Shown here piece by piece: positions 45,347-52,919 of a DNA stretch of 64,000 nt. The DNA comes from Saonia flava (GTDB lineage: Bacteria > Bacteroidota > Bacteroidia > Flavobacteriales > Flavobacteriaceae), in assembly GCF_011927795.1 (NCBI RefSeq), contig NZ_JAATJJ010000001.1, positions 1,177,825 to 1,241,824 on the forward strand. Reading direction: 5' to 3'. A program made the position numbers and the translations under genes. The notes under the pieces were generated by a model. The model had not been told where the DNA came from, did no database searches, and saw only the letters and a list, made by a program, of their open reading frames with translations. Numbering within the stretch: the stretch's first letter is position 1; each line of letters opens with the position of its first letter.

Positions 45347-45367
45347 TTCCTTACTTAGTGTAAGGAA
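45347..45367. promoter_or_regulatory. Inverted repeat upstream of the first AraC regulator
   Basis: TTCCTTAC, 5 bp, GTAAGGAA: perfect 8-bp arms. A third half-site in direct orientation (ATCCTTGC) follows at 45372-45379. It ends 17 bp upstream of the -33 box and could be an operator for self-control. Confidence 0.55.
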
Positions 45368-45383
45368 TTTAATCCTTGCGATT

Positions 45384-45413
45384 CTTGCTGTTATTTTAGT
45401 ACAACTAGTTTTG
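45384..45413 (+). promoter_or_regulatory. Promoter of the first membrane AraC regulator
   Basis: CTTG at 45384-45387, 18 bp, TAGTTTTG at 45406-45413, an exact -10 match. The RNA would start near 45420 with a 40-nt leader. Confidence 0.6.
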
Positions 45414-45461
45414 ATTTTTCAAAAAAGTATATAGGGGGTTTTTAAATAATATTTAACCAAT

Positions 45462-46574
45462 ATGGCGATAGACCTAAGTTTTACAATGCTAATAAAGGCT
45501 TTGGGTTTAATCCAAGGTTTGCTCATTGGGGCTTTCCTCTTGTTTACTAATAATCAAAAAAGTAAGGCAAGGTTATTTCTTGGTCTGTATATTCTATTTT
45601 TGGGAATACAGTTTGGAGAATCACTTTTAGCAGAATTACATTTTACAGACACATACCCCCTACTTTTGTTTTTACCTTTAAACTCATCATGGTTAAGGGC
45701 TGCTTTGTTCTTTAATTATGTACAAAGAATATCCATTTTTTCTTCTAAAGAAAATGGGTATAAATTCTTGATTCCCGGTATTATTTGGTTTGTAGCACAA
45801 ACGATACTTTTCTTAATGCCAATAGACATCAAAATAAAACTGGCAGATACCAGATATATGAATATTTTTTCTGGGCTAGGCCTAATATATGGTTTTTCTT
45901 TGGCCATCTACACTTTAATATATATTAGAAGACACTTTAAGGAAGTTAAAAACCAGTACTCTAATTTGGCGAACAAAAGATTAGCATGGGCATGGCAATT
46001 TATCATTTTATCTCTTGTACCGCTTCTTATACTTATTACTTCTCTTATTTTTAATTTTTCCCACAACCTGCATTTAATTTTGGGATCTTATGCCCTTTTC
46101 CTACTATATTGGATTTCTATTCACGGTGTAATGCAACCTTCTATAAAATCTCTTGTCTGGGAAAAAACCTATAAGAATGAAGGACCATCCAACTCTAATA
46201 AGAAATCAATAAGCAATGCATCCAGTAAAAATCTCTTGGAGATCATAAATTTGACCAATTCCCACATTATTTCTACAAAATCCTATCTTAATAAGGATCT
46301 TACCATTTTAGAGGTAGCTCAAGAGTTAGATTTACACCCTAGGCCAATTTCTGCAGCTATAAATGCCATAAACAAGGAAAACTTTAACTCTTATATTAAT
46401 AGATTTAGAATAAACGAGGCCATTAAGCTATTAAATAGTGGCCAAGTAGGCCATTTAACAATAGAAGGTGTTGGTTCGCAAGTGGGCTTCCAAAGTAAAA
46501 GTGCTTTCTATGGGGCGTTTAAAAAAATTACTGGAACAACTCCTTCCAATTATCACAAAAATAGAGCGCAATAG
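45462..46574 (+). CDS. Membrane-embedded AraC-family regulator (copy 1)
   Basis: A 370 aa protein with about seven hydrophobic segments in residues 5-222 and an AraC DNA-binding domain in residues about 276-366. The recognition pair of helix-turn-helices is clear: YLNKDLTILEVAQELDLHP, and IEGVGSQVGFQSKSAFYGAF followed by TGTTPSNY. The membrane part has no known sensor domain. It is closely similar to the protein at 47013-48137, e.g. both have NSSWL, FFxYVQRxSIF and FLIPGI/LLIPGI. It is the first gene of a duplicated module, likely a regulator that senses a signal in the membrane and binds DNA directly. Confidence 0.88.
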   Translation: MAIDLSFTMLIKALGLIQGLLIGAFLLFTNNQKSKARLFLGLYILFLGIQFGESLLAELHFTDTYPLLLFLPLNSSWLRAALFFNYVQRISIFSSKENGYKFLIPGIIWFVAQTILFLMPIDIKIKLADTRYMNIFSGLGLIYGFSLAIYTLIYIRRHFKEVKNQYSNLANKRLAWAWQFIILSLVPLLILITSLIFNFSHNLHLILGSYALFLLYWISIHGVMQPSIKSLVWEKTYKNEGPSNSNKKSISNASSKNLLEIINLTNSHIISTKSYLNKDLTILEVAQELDLHPRPISAAINAINKENFNSYINRFRINEAIKLLNSGQVGHLTIEGVGSQVGFQSKSAFYGAFKKITGTTPSNYHKNRAQ

Positions 46575-46591
46575 AACAACAATTTGTTTTA

Positions 46592-46610
46592 TATTCAGAA
46601 ATCAGAACTT
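46592..46610 (-). promoter_or_regulatory. Inverted copy of the GTTCTnATTyCTGAA motif (upstream of small TM gene 1)
   Basis: Minus strand reads AAGTTCTGATTTCTGAAT, the same motif as the three direct copies in front of the second small gene (48166-48266). It sits 68 bp before ATG 46678. It has the look of a regulator binding site. Confidence 0.6.
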
Positions 46611-46677
46611 TAAAACTTCAAAAAAATAGTATTCCAAAACTAATTCTTCGCAACTTTAGTATTTAGATATTAGTGTT

Positions 46678-46872
46678 ATGAAGGGGACAAGGAAATTTTT
46701 ATTAATAATTTTAGTAATTATTTGGTCCACCTTTATTATATGGCAAGCTATTATAAGAAAATGGGCCAAAGAACACCCTAGCTTTTTTAGAGCGGATTTA
46801 ATTATTATACTTCCTCTTACAATAATCCTAACCATTTATATTTTATACATCATTAGAAAGCATAAAAACTAA
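46678..46872 (+). CDS. Small two-TM membrane protein (copy 1)
   Basis: A 64 aa protein with two hydrophobic segments (about residues 7-26 and 40-58), Lys-rich at both ends. It resembles the 70 aa protein at 48340-48552, sharing TFI.W, a KW turn, F.R.DL.IILP and LYII. I know no family. It lies 103 bp after the AraC regulator with its own motif upstream, so it is probably a target or partner of that regulator. The paralogy with the second copy is the best proof that it is a real gene. Confidence 0.8.
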   Translation: MKGTRKFLLIILVIIWSTFIIWQAIIRKWAKEHPSFFRADLIIILPLTIILTIYILYIIRKHKN

Positions 46873-47012
46873 TGCCCGCTTCATAAAGTATTGATATTCA
46901 TTAACAATATCCGATTTCCATTCCAATTCACATTTTGACTATTTTCTATTATTTAGAACACAAATGCGTTAATTTTATACAAAAATTACATATATTTTAA
47001 CAAATAATTGTT

Positions 47013-48137
47013 TTGGACATCAATTACAACATAATATCTTTTATTGACATCCTAGGTTGTGTTCAAGGAATCATTATAGGAATGACAATCCTGATCATGA
47101 ACAAAAACAAAAAGAAGCCTAGAACATATTTAGGCCTATTTATAGTTTTATGGGGGGGGCAGTTTATGGTTGGCCCTTTAGAAGCTATGAGTATAACAAC
47201 AGTCTATCCAGCACTCCTTTTTATTCCAATTAATTCCTCGTGGTTGTTAATGCCCTTGTTTTTTCTATATGTTCAAAGGACTTCCATTTTTGCAAACAAC
47301 AAAACAGGATATTGGCTATTAATTCCAGGTATTATTTCCTTTTTATTGCAACTATTCTGTTTTTTACTTCCTGTAAGTAAAAAAATTCAACTAAAAGATT
47401 CTAATGTAATTCCTGCTTTTTGGTTTGCATCAATAATTTATGCGCTCATAGTTTCTGCATACATCATCTATTATATTTCCCTCCATAAAAAGGAAATAAC
47501 AAATCAATATTCCTCTACAGATCATAAAAAACTTAATTGGGCATGCTATTTTGTAATATTCCTATCCATTCCAATACTAATTCTAATTAAAAGAAATTTT
47601 ATTGAAGACTCTGTAAATATGGAATTGTTTTTTTCATGTTATACTGTTTTACTTATGTACTGGCTATCCATACAAGGTTTAAGACAGACTCAAATAATGA
47701 CACTAATGCCAGTGGAAAATCCTGTCAATTCCACTAAACTTTTTTCAAGGCCTAAAAATAAATTATCAAAAAATGATGTTGACCAAGGTCTAAAAGATAT
47801 CGTTAACGAACTTAATACATATTTGAAAAGTTCCCAATTATATTTAAATAAGGACTTAACAATTAGCGAAATAGCAGAATATCTTAAAATACATCCAAAA
47901 CGAATTTCAACGGCCATTAATAACGTTACCAACCAAAATTTCAACTCCTATATTAATAAATTTCGTATTGAAAAAGCGTTGGAATTAATGAATGGTGTTC
48001 ATCTACGAAATTACAGTATAGAGGGCATAGGCGAAGAAGTTGGCTTTAATAGTAAAAGTGCCTTTTATTCTTCCTTTAAAAAAAACACCGGCACCACACC
48101 TTCCAACTATATGGGTAAGCCTACCGGAAAAGGATAA
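47013..48137 (+). CDS. Membrane-embedded AraC-family regulator (copy 2)
   Basis: A 374 aa paralogue of the protein at 45462-46574: the same seven-TM region (residues about 8-230) and AraC domain (residues about 277-370), with YLNKDLTISEIAEYLKIHP and IEGIGEEVGFNSKSAFYSSF. The start is TTG at 47013 (MDINYNIISFID); no ATG lies before the first TM helix. The HTH is more conserved than the membrane part, which suggests the two copies read similar sites but different signals (inference). Confidence 0.87.
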   Translation: MDINYNIISFIDILGCVQGIIIGMTILIMNKNKKKPRTYLGLFIVLWGGQFMVGPLEAMSITTVYPALLFIPINSSWLLMPLFFLYVQRTSIFANNKTGYWLLIPGIISFLLQLFCFLLPVSKKIQLKDSNVIPAFWFASIIYALIVSAYIIYYISLHKKEITNQYSSTDHKKLNWACYFVIFLSIPILILIKRNFIEDSVNMELFFSCYTVLLMYWLSIQGLRQTQIMTLMPVENPVNSTKLFSRPKNKLSKNDVDQGLKDIVNELNTYLKSSQLYLNKDLTISEIAEYLKIHPKRISTAINNVTNQNFNSYINKFRIEKALELMNGVHLRNYSIEGIGEEVGFNSKSAFYSSFKKNTGTTPSNYMGKPTGKG

Positions 48138-48165
48138 ATACACAAAAAATTAAGTTCTAAAAACC

Positions 48166-48266
48166 AGTTCTAATTCCTGAAAAACACCCCGAGGTGAAGT
48201 TCTGATTCCTGAAAAAAGAATCTTACTTGCTTTAAAATCATACAATTAGTTCTAAATTCTGAATTT
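48166..48266 (+). repeat. Three direct copies of the GTTCTnATTyCTGAA motif
   Basis: Copies at 48166-48184 (AGTTCTAATTCCTGAAAAA), 48198-48216 (AGTTCTGATTCCTGAAAAA) and 48248-48266 (AGTTCTAAATTCTGAATTT). A half copy AGTTCTAA is at 48153. The first two are 32 bp apart (about three helical turns), the next 50 bp further. They lie in the 202-bp gap before the second small TM gene. Confidence 0.7.
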
Positions 48267-48339
48267 CATACTGTTATTACTAAGAATTCGTTTTTTTTTC
48301 AAATAAATTTCACAAATCTTTATCTCAAGAACTTAGAAC

Positions 48340-48552
48340 ATGCTAAAAGGAGATAATAAGTATTTATGGTTTTTTTTAATAGTTATCTGGTTCACCTTTA
48401 TAGTATGGGAAAATCAAGTAATAAAATGGGTTTCCTATGAAACCAGTTTTATTTTCAGGGTAGATTTATTCATTATACTACCTATACTAATAGCTATGAC
48501 TATGTATGTACTCTACATAATTGTAGATCAAAAAAAAAAAAATAACTCATGA
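48340..48552 (+). CDS. Small two-TM membrane protein (copy 2)
   Basis: A 70 aa paralogue of the protein at 46678-46872, with two hydrophobic segments (about residues 9-27 and 42-63) and a basic C-terminus (KKKNNS). The KW and DL.IILP blocks are shared. The stop codon overlaps the ATG of the cupin-like gene by 4 bp (ATGA), so the two are translationally coupled. It is preceded by three copies of the motif. Confidence 0.8.
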   Translation: MLKGDNKYLWFFLIVIWFTFIVWENQVIKWVSYETSFIFRVDLFIILPILIAMTMYVLYIIVDQKKKNNS

Positions 48553-48959
48553 AACTAGTAGAAATAAACCCTTCGGGAAATTTTGATCCATGGAGTATTG
48601 AAAAGCAGAAAGAACTAGAAAATTTAAACCCAAACGAGCCCTTGGGCACTTCCCTGCTTTTTGAAAATGAAAGTATGAGACTTTGGAATATTTATTTGGA
48701 ACCAGGTGAAAGATTACCATTTAGAATACAAAGAACCAATTACAACTGGATTTGTATGACAGGAGGCCTTGCCATTTCCCGATTTAATGATGGTAAAATT
48801 TGCTTGGTAAAATTCGACAAAGAAGATGTTGATTACTGGGAGTTCCAAAATAATGAGTTAATATGTGACCTTGAAAATATTGGCGAGGAAGAAATAAGTA
48901 TTAATCTTATTGAATATTTGCCCACCTTAAAAACATTCGAAATTCCAAAATATCTATAA
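48549..48959 (+). CDS. Cupin-fold hypothetical protein
   Basis: A 136 aa cytoplasmic protein. Between residues about 40 and 120 the run of short strands (SMRLWNIYLEPGERLPFRI, then TGGLAISRFNDGK) is typical of a cupin barrel, but the usual His metal ligands are not seen, so it may be a non-catalytic binder. It overlaps the second two-TM gene and is probably part of the same operon. I know no function. Confidence 0.7.
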   Translation: MKLVEINPSGNFDPWSIEKQKELENLNPNEPLGTSLLFENESMRLWNIYLEPGERLPFRIQRTNYNWICMTGGLAISRFNDGKICLVKFDKEDVDYWEFQNNELICDLENIGEEEISINLIEYLPTLKTFEIPKYL

Positions 48960-49002
48960 AGGTATTGATCCCCCATGATTATGATTTTTATATCTTTAAG
49001 AT

Positions 49003-49638
49003 ATGAAAATTGTTTCTACAAATATTGGTGAACCTACAACTTTCACTTGGAATGGTAAAGAGGAAAAAACCGGCATTTTTAAATACCCCATCAATGTGCC
49101 TTTATACCTTACCAAAAATGATGTCAAAAATGACACAATCATTGATCGTGTGCATCATGGAGGTGAAAATAAGGCATGCTATCTATTCTCAACTAATTTT
49201 TATCCCTACTGGAAGAGAAAATACCCACATTTAGATTGGAACTGGGGTATGTTTGGTGAAAATCTAACTATTGAAGGGTTAGATGAATCCGTGATAAGTG
49301 TTGGGGATATTTATAAGTTGGGAACTGCATTGGTGCAAATTTCGCAACCAAGAGAGCCCTGCTACAAACTGGGCGTTCGTTTTGGACATCAAAAAATCCT
49401 GAAAGAGTTCATAGACCATGGGCATCCCGGCACGTATGTTAAAATTTTGGAGGAGGGAGTGGTAAAAACTGGGGATAGCATGGTGCTAATTGAACAAAAC
49501 CAAAATAGATTAACAATCCAACAACTCTACCGTGTAATTCTACAAAAGGAAAAAGATATGAAAATATTAAAAATGGCCATAGAAAATATGGCCGTCCCTG
49601 TCTATAAAAGAGAGCGATTACAAAAGTATATAACATAA
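49003..49638 (+). CDS. MOSC-domain protein (YiiM-like)
   Basis: A 211 aa protein of the YiiM family: MOSC beta-barrel residues about 20-160 with the conserved DRVHHGGENKACYLF and the sulfur-carrying cysteine in QPREPCYKLG, followed by a 3-alpha domain (from about 165). YiiM reduces 6-hydroxylaminopurine-type base analogues using molybdenum cofactor. A TATCTTTA -10-like element (48991-48998) lies only 4 bp before the ATG. It ends at a clear terminator. Confidence 0.88.
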   Translation: MKIVSTNIGEPTTFTWNGKEEKTGIFKYPINVPLYLTKNDVKNDTIIDRVHHGGENKACYLFSTNFYPYWKRKYPHLDWNWGMFGENLTIEGLDESVISVGDIYKLGTALVQISQPREPCYKLGVRFGHQKILKEFIDHGHPGTYVKILEEGVVKTGDSMVLIEQNQNRLTIQQLYRVILQKEKDMKILKMAIENMAVPVYKRERLQKYIT

Positions 49639-49667
49639 AAAAAGGAGGCTACCCAACCTCCTTTTTT
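49637..49667. terminator. Bidirectional terminator after the MOSC gene
   Basis: Arms AAAAAAAGGAGG and CCTCCTTTTTT with an 8-nt loop, lying between the convergent MOSC (+) and secreted-protein (-) genes. Confidence 0.8.
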
Positions 49668-49696
49668 ACCTGAAAATTAACTTAAAATAAACTAAC

Positions 49697-50281
49697 TTAA
49701 TCAACAATGACTTCTTTGTAGTATGTGTCATTGCTGTCTTTTACAACAACTGTATAGCTGTCCTTCAATGCATTTTCAAAATTGAAAGCTTTTTCAACTA
49801 GCATTTCATTATTTAATGTTTCACCAAAAACCAGTCTATTTTCACTATCATAAACTTTAATTTCAACTGATTTTTTATCAAGGTTTAAAAGATTTACATA
49901 AACCATATTCTCTTTAGACCTAAAAATTGGCTTAACATTTTCTTTTACCTCAAGAACATTTACCAAACCATCTTCTATATTAATGGAATACGCAATTACT
50001 TTTAAGGAATTTTCTACTTTTAGTGTATAAGATCCATTTTCTAATTGGCTTACATTAAATTTCTTATCATAGTTTTTATTGGCAACTTTCTCAAAATAAA
50101 TTACCGCTTCTTTTGTATCTATAAGCTTAACCGTTGTCTCATTGGATTGGGTATCCATATGAAATACAAAACTTTTGGCATCTTTAGTAGCCGTTAAAGA
50201 ATGTTTTGGTTCGTTTGCCATGCTCGCTACTGTAGTAAACATAAAGGCAAAAATTGCTGTGATTTTAATAATTGTTTTCAT
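49697..50281 (-). CDS. Secreted Ig-like hypothetical protein
   Basis: A 194 aa exported protein with signal peptide to ASMANE (about residue 22). The rest is strand-rich: about two Ig-like repeats, with SKENMVYVNLLNLDKKSVEIKVYD in the second. The end KEVIVD resembles a type IX sorting tail (VKK/KxV-like) only loosely. No function is known; it could be a periplasmic or surface-bound beta-sandwich. A TATGTTTG -10 is 39 bp upstream. Confidence 0.72.
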   Translation of the reverse strand: MKTIIKITAIFAFMFTTVASMANEPKHSLTATKDAKSFVFHMDTQSNETTVKLIDTKEAVIYFEKVANKNYDKKFNVSQLENGSYTLKVENSLKVIAYSINIEDGLVNVLEVKENVKPIFRSKENMVYVNLLNLDKKSVEIKVYDSENRLVFGETLNNEMLVEKAFNFENALKDSYTVVVKDSNDTYYKEVIVD

Positions 50282-50320
50282 AACATTTTAAGATTTAATA
50301 TTAGTAAATCATTTATGGTA

Positions 50321-50328
50321 CAAACATA
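50321..50328 (-). promoter_or_regulatory. Candidate -10 of the secreted Ig-like gene
   Basis: Minus strand reads TATGTTTG, an exact match 39 bp before the ATG 50281; no -33 box is seen. Confidence 0.4.
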
Positions 50329-50436
50329 CCTCACTTATCCAGCCTGTACTACCTCAGATTTTTCCTATTTATGTACTATTTTAACCTCAATGAACGTTAA
50401 TATATTGTTAAGTGACAACAGAGCATATATTTTGGT

Positions 50437-50444
50437 TAATTTTG
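50437..50444 (+). promoter_or_regulatory. Candidate -10 of the AraC-AlkB pair
   Basis: TAATTTTG, an exact match 53 bp before ATG 50498. No TTTG at the right distance. Confidence 0.4.
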
Positions 50445-50497
50445 TAAAGAATTCCTACAAATGGCTTAACTAATTTTATATTATCAATTAGCAATAC

Positions 50498-51370
50498 ATG
50501 ATAAAACAAAAACCTACTTTTGAATCTATAGAACCCGACTTTGGCCATTCTTTTACCTATCAAAAATTTGATGAGGATAAAGAGAACAATAACAATATAT
50601 GGCACTATCACCCAGAGATAGAATTGGTCTATGTAAACGGTGGAACAGGTAAGCGCCAAATAGGCAGCCATGTATCCTATTACACCAAAGGAGATTTAAT
50701 TCTTATTGGCTCTAACTTGCCCCATTGTGGCTTCACTGATAAATTAACTGGCAATAAAAGTGAGAGTGTTGTACAAATGAAGGAAAACTTTTTAGGAAAT
50801 GGATTTTTTGACATTCCTGAAATGAAAAAAATCCAGAATCTTTTTGAAGTAGCTAAGGGTGGAGTGGCATTCTATGGTAAGACCAAAACTATTATTGGAG
50901 AAAAAATTGAGATATTAGAATACCAGACCGATTTTCAGCGGCTCCTGTCCATTCTAAACATCTTAAATGAACTGGGGAGTTCCCAAGAGTTTAAAGTCTT
51001 AAATGCCGAAGGGTTCTCCATAGAAACCGAAGTGAAGGACAATGACCGTATCAATGTGGTCTTCAATTTTGTAAAAGCAAATTTCAAAGAAGAAATTACA
51101 TTAGATGAAATTGCAAATTTGGTAAGCATGACAGTCCCTTCTTTTTGTCGTTACTTTAAAAAAATAACCAATAAGACTTTTACCCAGTTTGTAAATGAAT
51201 ATAGGTTGGTACACGCTTCCAAGTTGTTGGCAGAAAAACCTATAAGTATTACGGAAGTTTGTTTTGAAAGTGGTTTCAATAATTTTTCTCATTTCAATAA
51301 ACTGTTTAAGGCATTTACTGGTCAAAGTCCATCTGAATATAGAAATCAGTTAAAAACAGTATTACAATAG
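50498..51370 (+). CDS. Soluble AraC-family regulator with cupin sensor
   Basis: A 290 aa classical AraC regulator. Residues about 25-140 are a cupin ligand-binding domain (YHPEIELVYVNGGTGKRQIG, then YTKGDLILIG), and residues about 185-290 carry two helix-turn-helices (EITLDEIANLVSMTVPSFCRYF, then ITEVCFESGFNNFSHFNKLF). The ligand is unknown. Its TAG stop overlaps the GTG start of the AlkB gene by one base. Confidence 0.9.
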   Translation: MIKQKPTFESIEPDFGHSFTYQKFDEDKENNNNIWHYHPEIELVYVNGGTGKRQIGSHVSYYTKGDLILIGSNLPHCGFTDKLTGNKSESVVQMKENFLGNGFFDIPEMKKIQNLFEVAKGGVAFYGKTKTIIGEKIEILEYQTDFQRLLSILNILNELGSSQEFKVLNAEGFSIETEVKDNDRINVVFNFVKANFKEEITLDEIANLVSMTVPSFCRYFKKITNKTFTQFVNEYRLVHASKLLAEKPISITEVCFESGFNNFSHFNKLFKAFTGQSPSEYRNQLKTVLQ

Positions 51371-51969
51371 TGGAACGATTATTTGAGGAAAAAATAAACA
51401 TAAACCTTCCTGATAGTGACATTATTTATTTCCCAAGTTTTTTAACTACTAAAAAGGCTACACATTATTTACACAAACTAAAGGATAGTATTCCATGGCA
51501 GCAGGATTCCATTTCCGTATATGGAAAAACCTACCCACAACCCAGATTAACAGCTCTTTTTGGAAACAACGAAAAAACCTATTCCTACTCCAACATTGTT
51601 ATGCGTCCACATAAATTTAAAGGTGAACTTTTGGAAATTAAACAAAGTGTTGAAGATATTACAGAAACAATTTTCACCACATGCCTGCTAAATTTATATA
51701 GAAATGGAAAAGACAGTAACGGTTGGCATTCGGATGATGAAAAAGAATTAGGTTACAATCCTATTATTGCATCCGTAAGTTTGGGACAGGAACGTCATTT
51801 TCATCTTAGGCACAAAACCAATCCATTATTAAAGTACAAAATGGTATTGGAACACGGTAGTCTTTTGTTAATGAGAGGAGCTACACAGCACCATTGGTTG
51901 CATCAAATTCCCAAAACAGCAAAACAAATTAATGAAAGAATCAACTTAACTTTCAGGGTAATCCTATAA
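51370..51969 (+). CDS. alkB: AlkB-family Fe(II)/2-oxoglutarate dioxygenase
   Basis: A 199 aa protein that would reverse alkylation damage (1-methyladenine, 3-methylcytosine) in DNA or RNA. The iron ligands are H120 and D122 (NGWHSDDE) and H178 (HHWLHQIPK); the 2-oxoglutarate arginines are in NERINLTFR (R190, R196). It starts with GTG, overlapping the AraC stop codon by one base, so the two are translated together. It is convergent with the nuclease gene, 4 bp apart. Confidence 0.92.
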   Translation: MERLFEEKININLPDSDIIYFPSFLTTKKATHYLHKLKDSIPWQQDSISVYGKTYPQPRLTALFGNNEKTYSYSNIVMRPHKFKGELLEIKQSVEDITETIFTTCLLNLYRNGKDSNGWHSDDEKELGYNPIIASVSLGQERHFHLRHKTNPLLKYKMVLEHGSLLLMRGATQHHWLHQIPKTAKQINERINLTFRVIL

Positions 51970-51973
51970 ACAC

Positions 51974-52747
51974 TTACTTAAAAAGGTCGTTCAATACTTT
52001 TGCTAAACGTACCCCTCCAATTTGCAACTGTCTTTCCACAGTTCCCCAATATTTATAACTGTACCTATAACCTACTTTCTCACCAACTTCAACAGAATCA
52101 TAAACTTCATTTGCAAGTTCTTGGGATTCTTCCACCCAATCAAAAATATCTCCCTGCTGTAAAGCTTTTTGCTCTGGCTTGGATAGTTTTGGAAGTTTAT
52201 TGGCAAGTTCTGTATAGCTTAATCCATAATCATCTATCATGTTGGAATCCCAAAGTCGGTGCAAATTAGACCCCCGTCCAAACCATTCCAGCTGTAAGTC
52301 ATTCCCTCCTTTATCTTCCAAACGTCCTACATGCATAGGTTGGTGTAAATCTCCCACTAAATGAATAAGCATTTTAAGGTAAAAAATCTTATCAGCTTTT
52401 GTACTGCTTTCATCCTTTACTATTTCAATACATTTTTGAATACCAATTACAATATCCCCATATTCACTGGGTTCAACATCTGTATATTTTTTGTCGGCAG
52501 GAAAATTAACATAGTGCCATGCAGAAAATTTGGAAAAACTCCTGTCCGCTTTTATTTCATCTGCAAAATTGGCTACAGATGCCAAGCTCTCCGTACCCAG
52601 TAATTTTTTTAATTCCCTTTTTGTCTTACCATTTATATATTCTTGTGCCACTTCCCCGATGACCCGATGACCTGTTTTGGACCAGACCATATCATTGGAA
52701 AAAGAAAATTGTACGGACAATAAGACCAATAGGAATACTTTTTTCAT
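51974..52747 (-). CDS. S1/P1-family nuclease
   Basis: A 257 aa exported nuclease. After the signal peptide, the mature N-terminal Trp of the family is found (W22 in MVWSKTGHRVIGEVAQEY), which binds the zinc cluster; other ligands are in AWHYVNFP, HLVGDLHQPMHVG and LHRLWDSNMI. It degrades single-stranded RNA and DNA, probably to feed on nucleotides. A -10 TATTTTTG lies 17 bp upstream of the ATG. Confidence 0.93.
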   Translation of the reverse strand: MKKVFLLVLLSVQFSFSNDMVWSKTGHRVIGEVAQEYINGKTKRELKKLLGTESLASVANFADEIKADRSFSKFSAWHYVNFPADKKYTDVEPSEYGDIVIGIQKCIEIVKDESSTKADKIFYLKMLIHLVGDLHQPMHVGRLEDKGGNDLQLEWFGRGSNLHRLWDSNMIDDYGLSYTELANKLPKLSKPEQKALQQGDIFDWVEESQELANEVYDSVEVGEKVGYRYSYKYWGTVERQLQIGGVRLAKVLNDLFK

Positions 52748-52764
52748 ATTAATAGAGTTTTTTC

Positions 52765-52772
52765 CAAAAATA
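52765..52772 (-). promoter_or_regulatory. Candidate -10 of the S1/P1 nuclease
   Basis: Minus strand reads TATTTTTG, an exact match 17 bp from the ATG. Confidence 0.4.
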
Positions 52773-52889
52773 AAAAAACCAATAACACACCTTAATGCTA
52801 ATTTGGCAATTTTATTTCTTTTTTTTTAAATATTGACAAATGTTTATCCAAACCCACAAATTTGGGATTTTTTTAACGCTTTAAAGACT

Positions 52890-52897
52890 TAAATTTG
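52890..52897 (+). promoter_or_regulatory. Candidate -10 of the DUF5916 gene
   Basis: TAAATTTG, an exact match 22 bp before ATG 52920. A TTTG at 52861-52864 is 25 bp upstream, slightly longer than usual. Confidence 0.45.
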
Positions 52898-52919
52898 GTT
52901 CTCCAACTAACAAAAAACT

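Larger units (their letters stand above)
45108..45461. other. 354-bp AT-rich intergenic region with operator and promoter of the AraC module
   Basis: No gene is seen. The first 230 bp are AT-rich with no strong hairpin and no -10 match. The last 120 bp hold an inverted repeat (45347-45367) and a promoter (45384-45413), described separately, then an AGGGGG just before the regulator. Confidence 0.6.

Noticed and set aside
45108..45461. Replication origin or mobile-element boundary in the AT-rich gap
   Set aside because: No repeated DnaA-box pattern, no direct repeats or transposase gene, and the gap is explained by promoter and operator elements.
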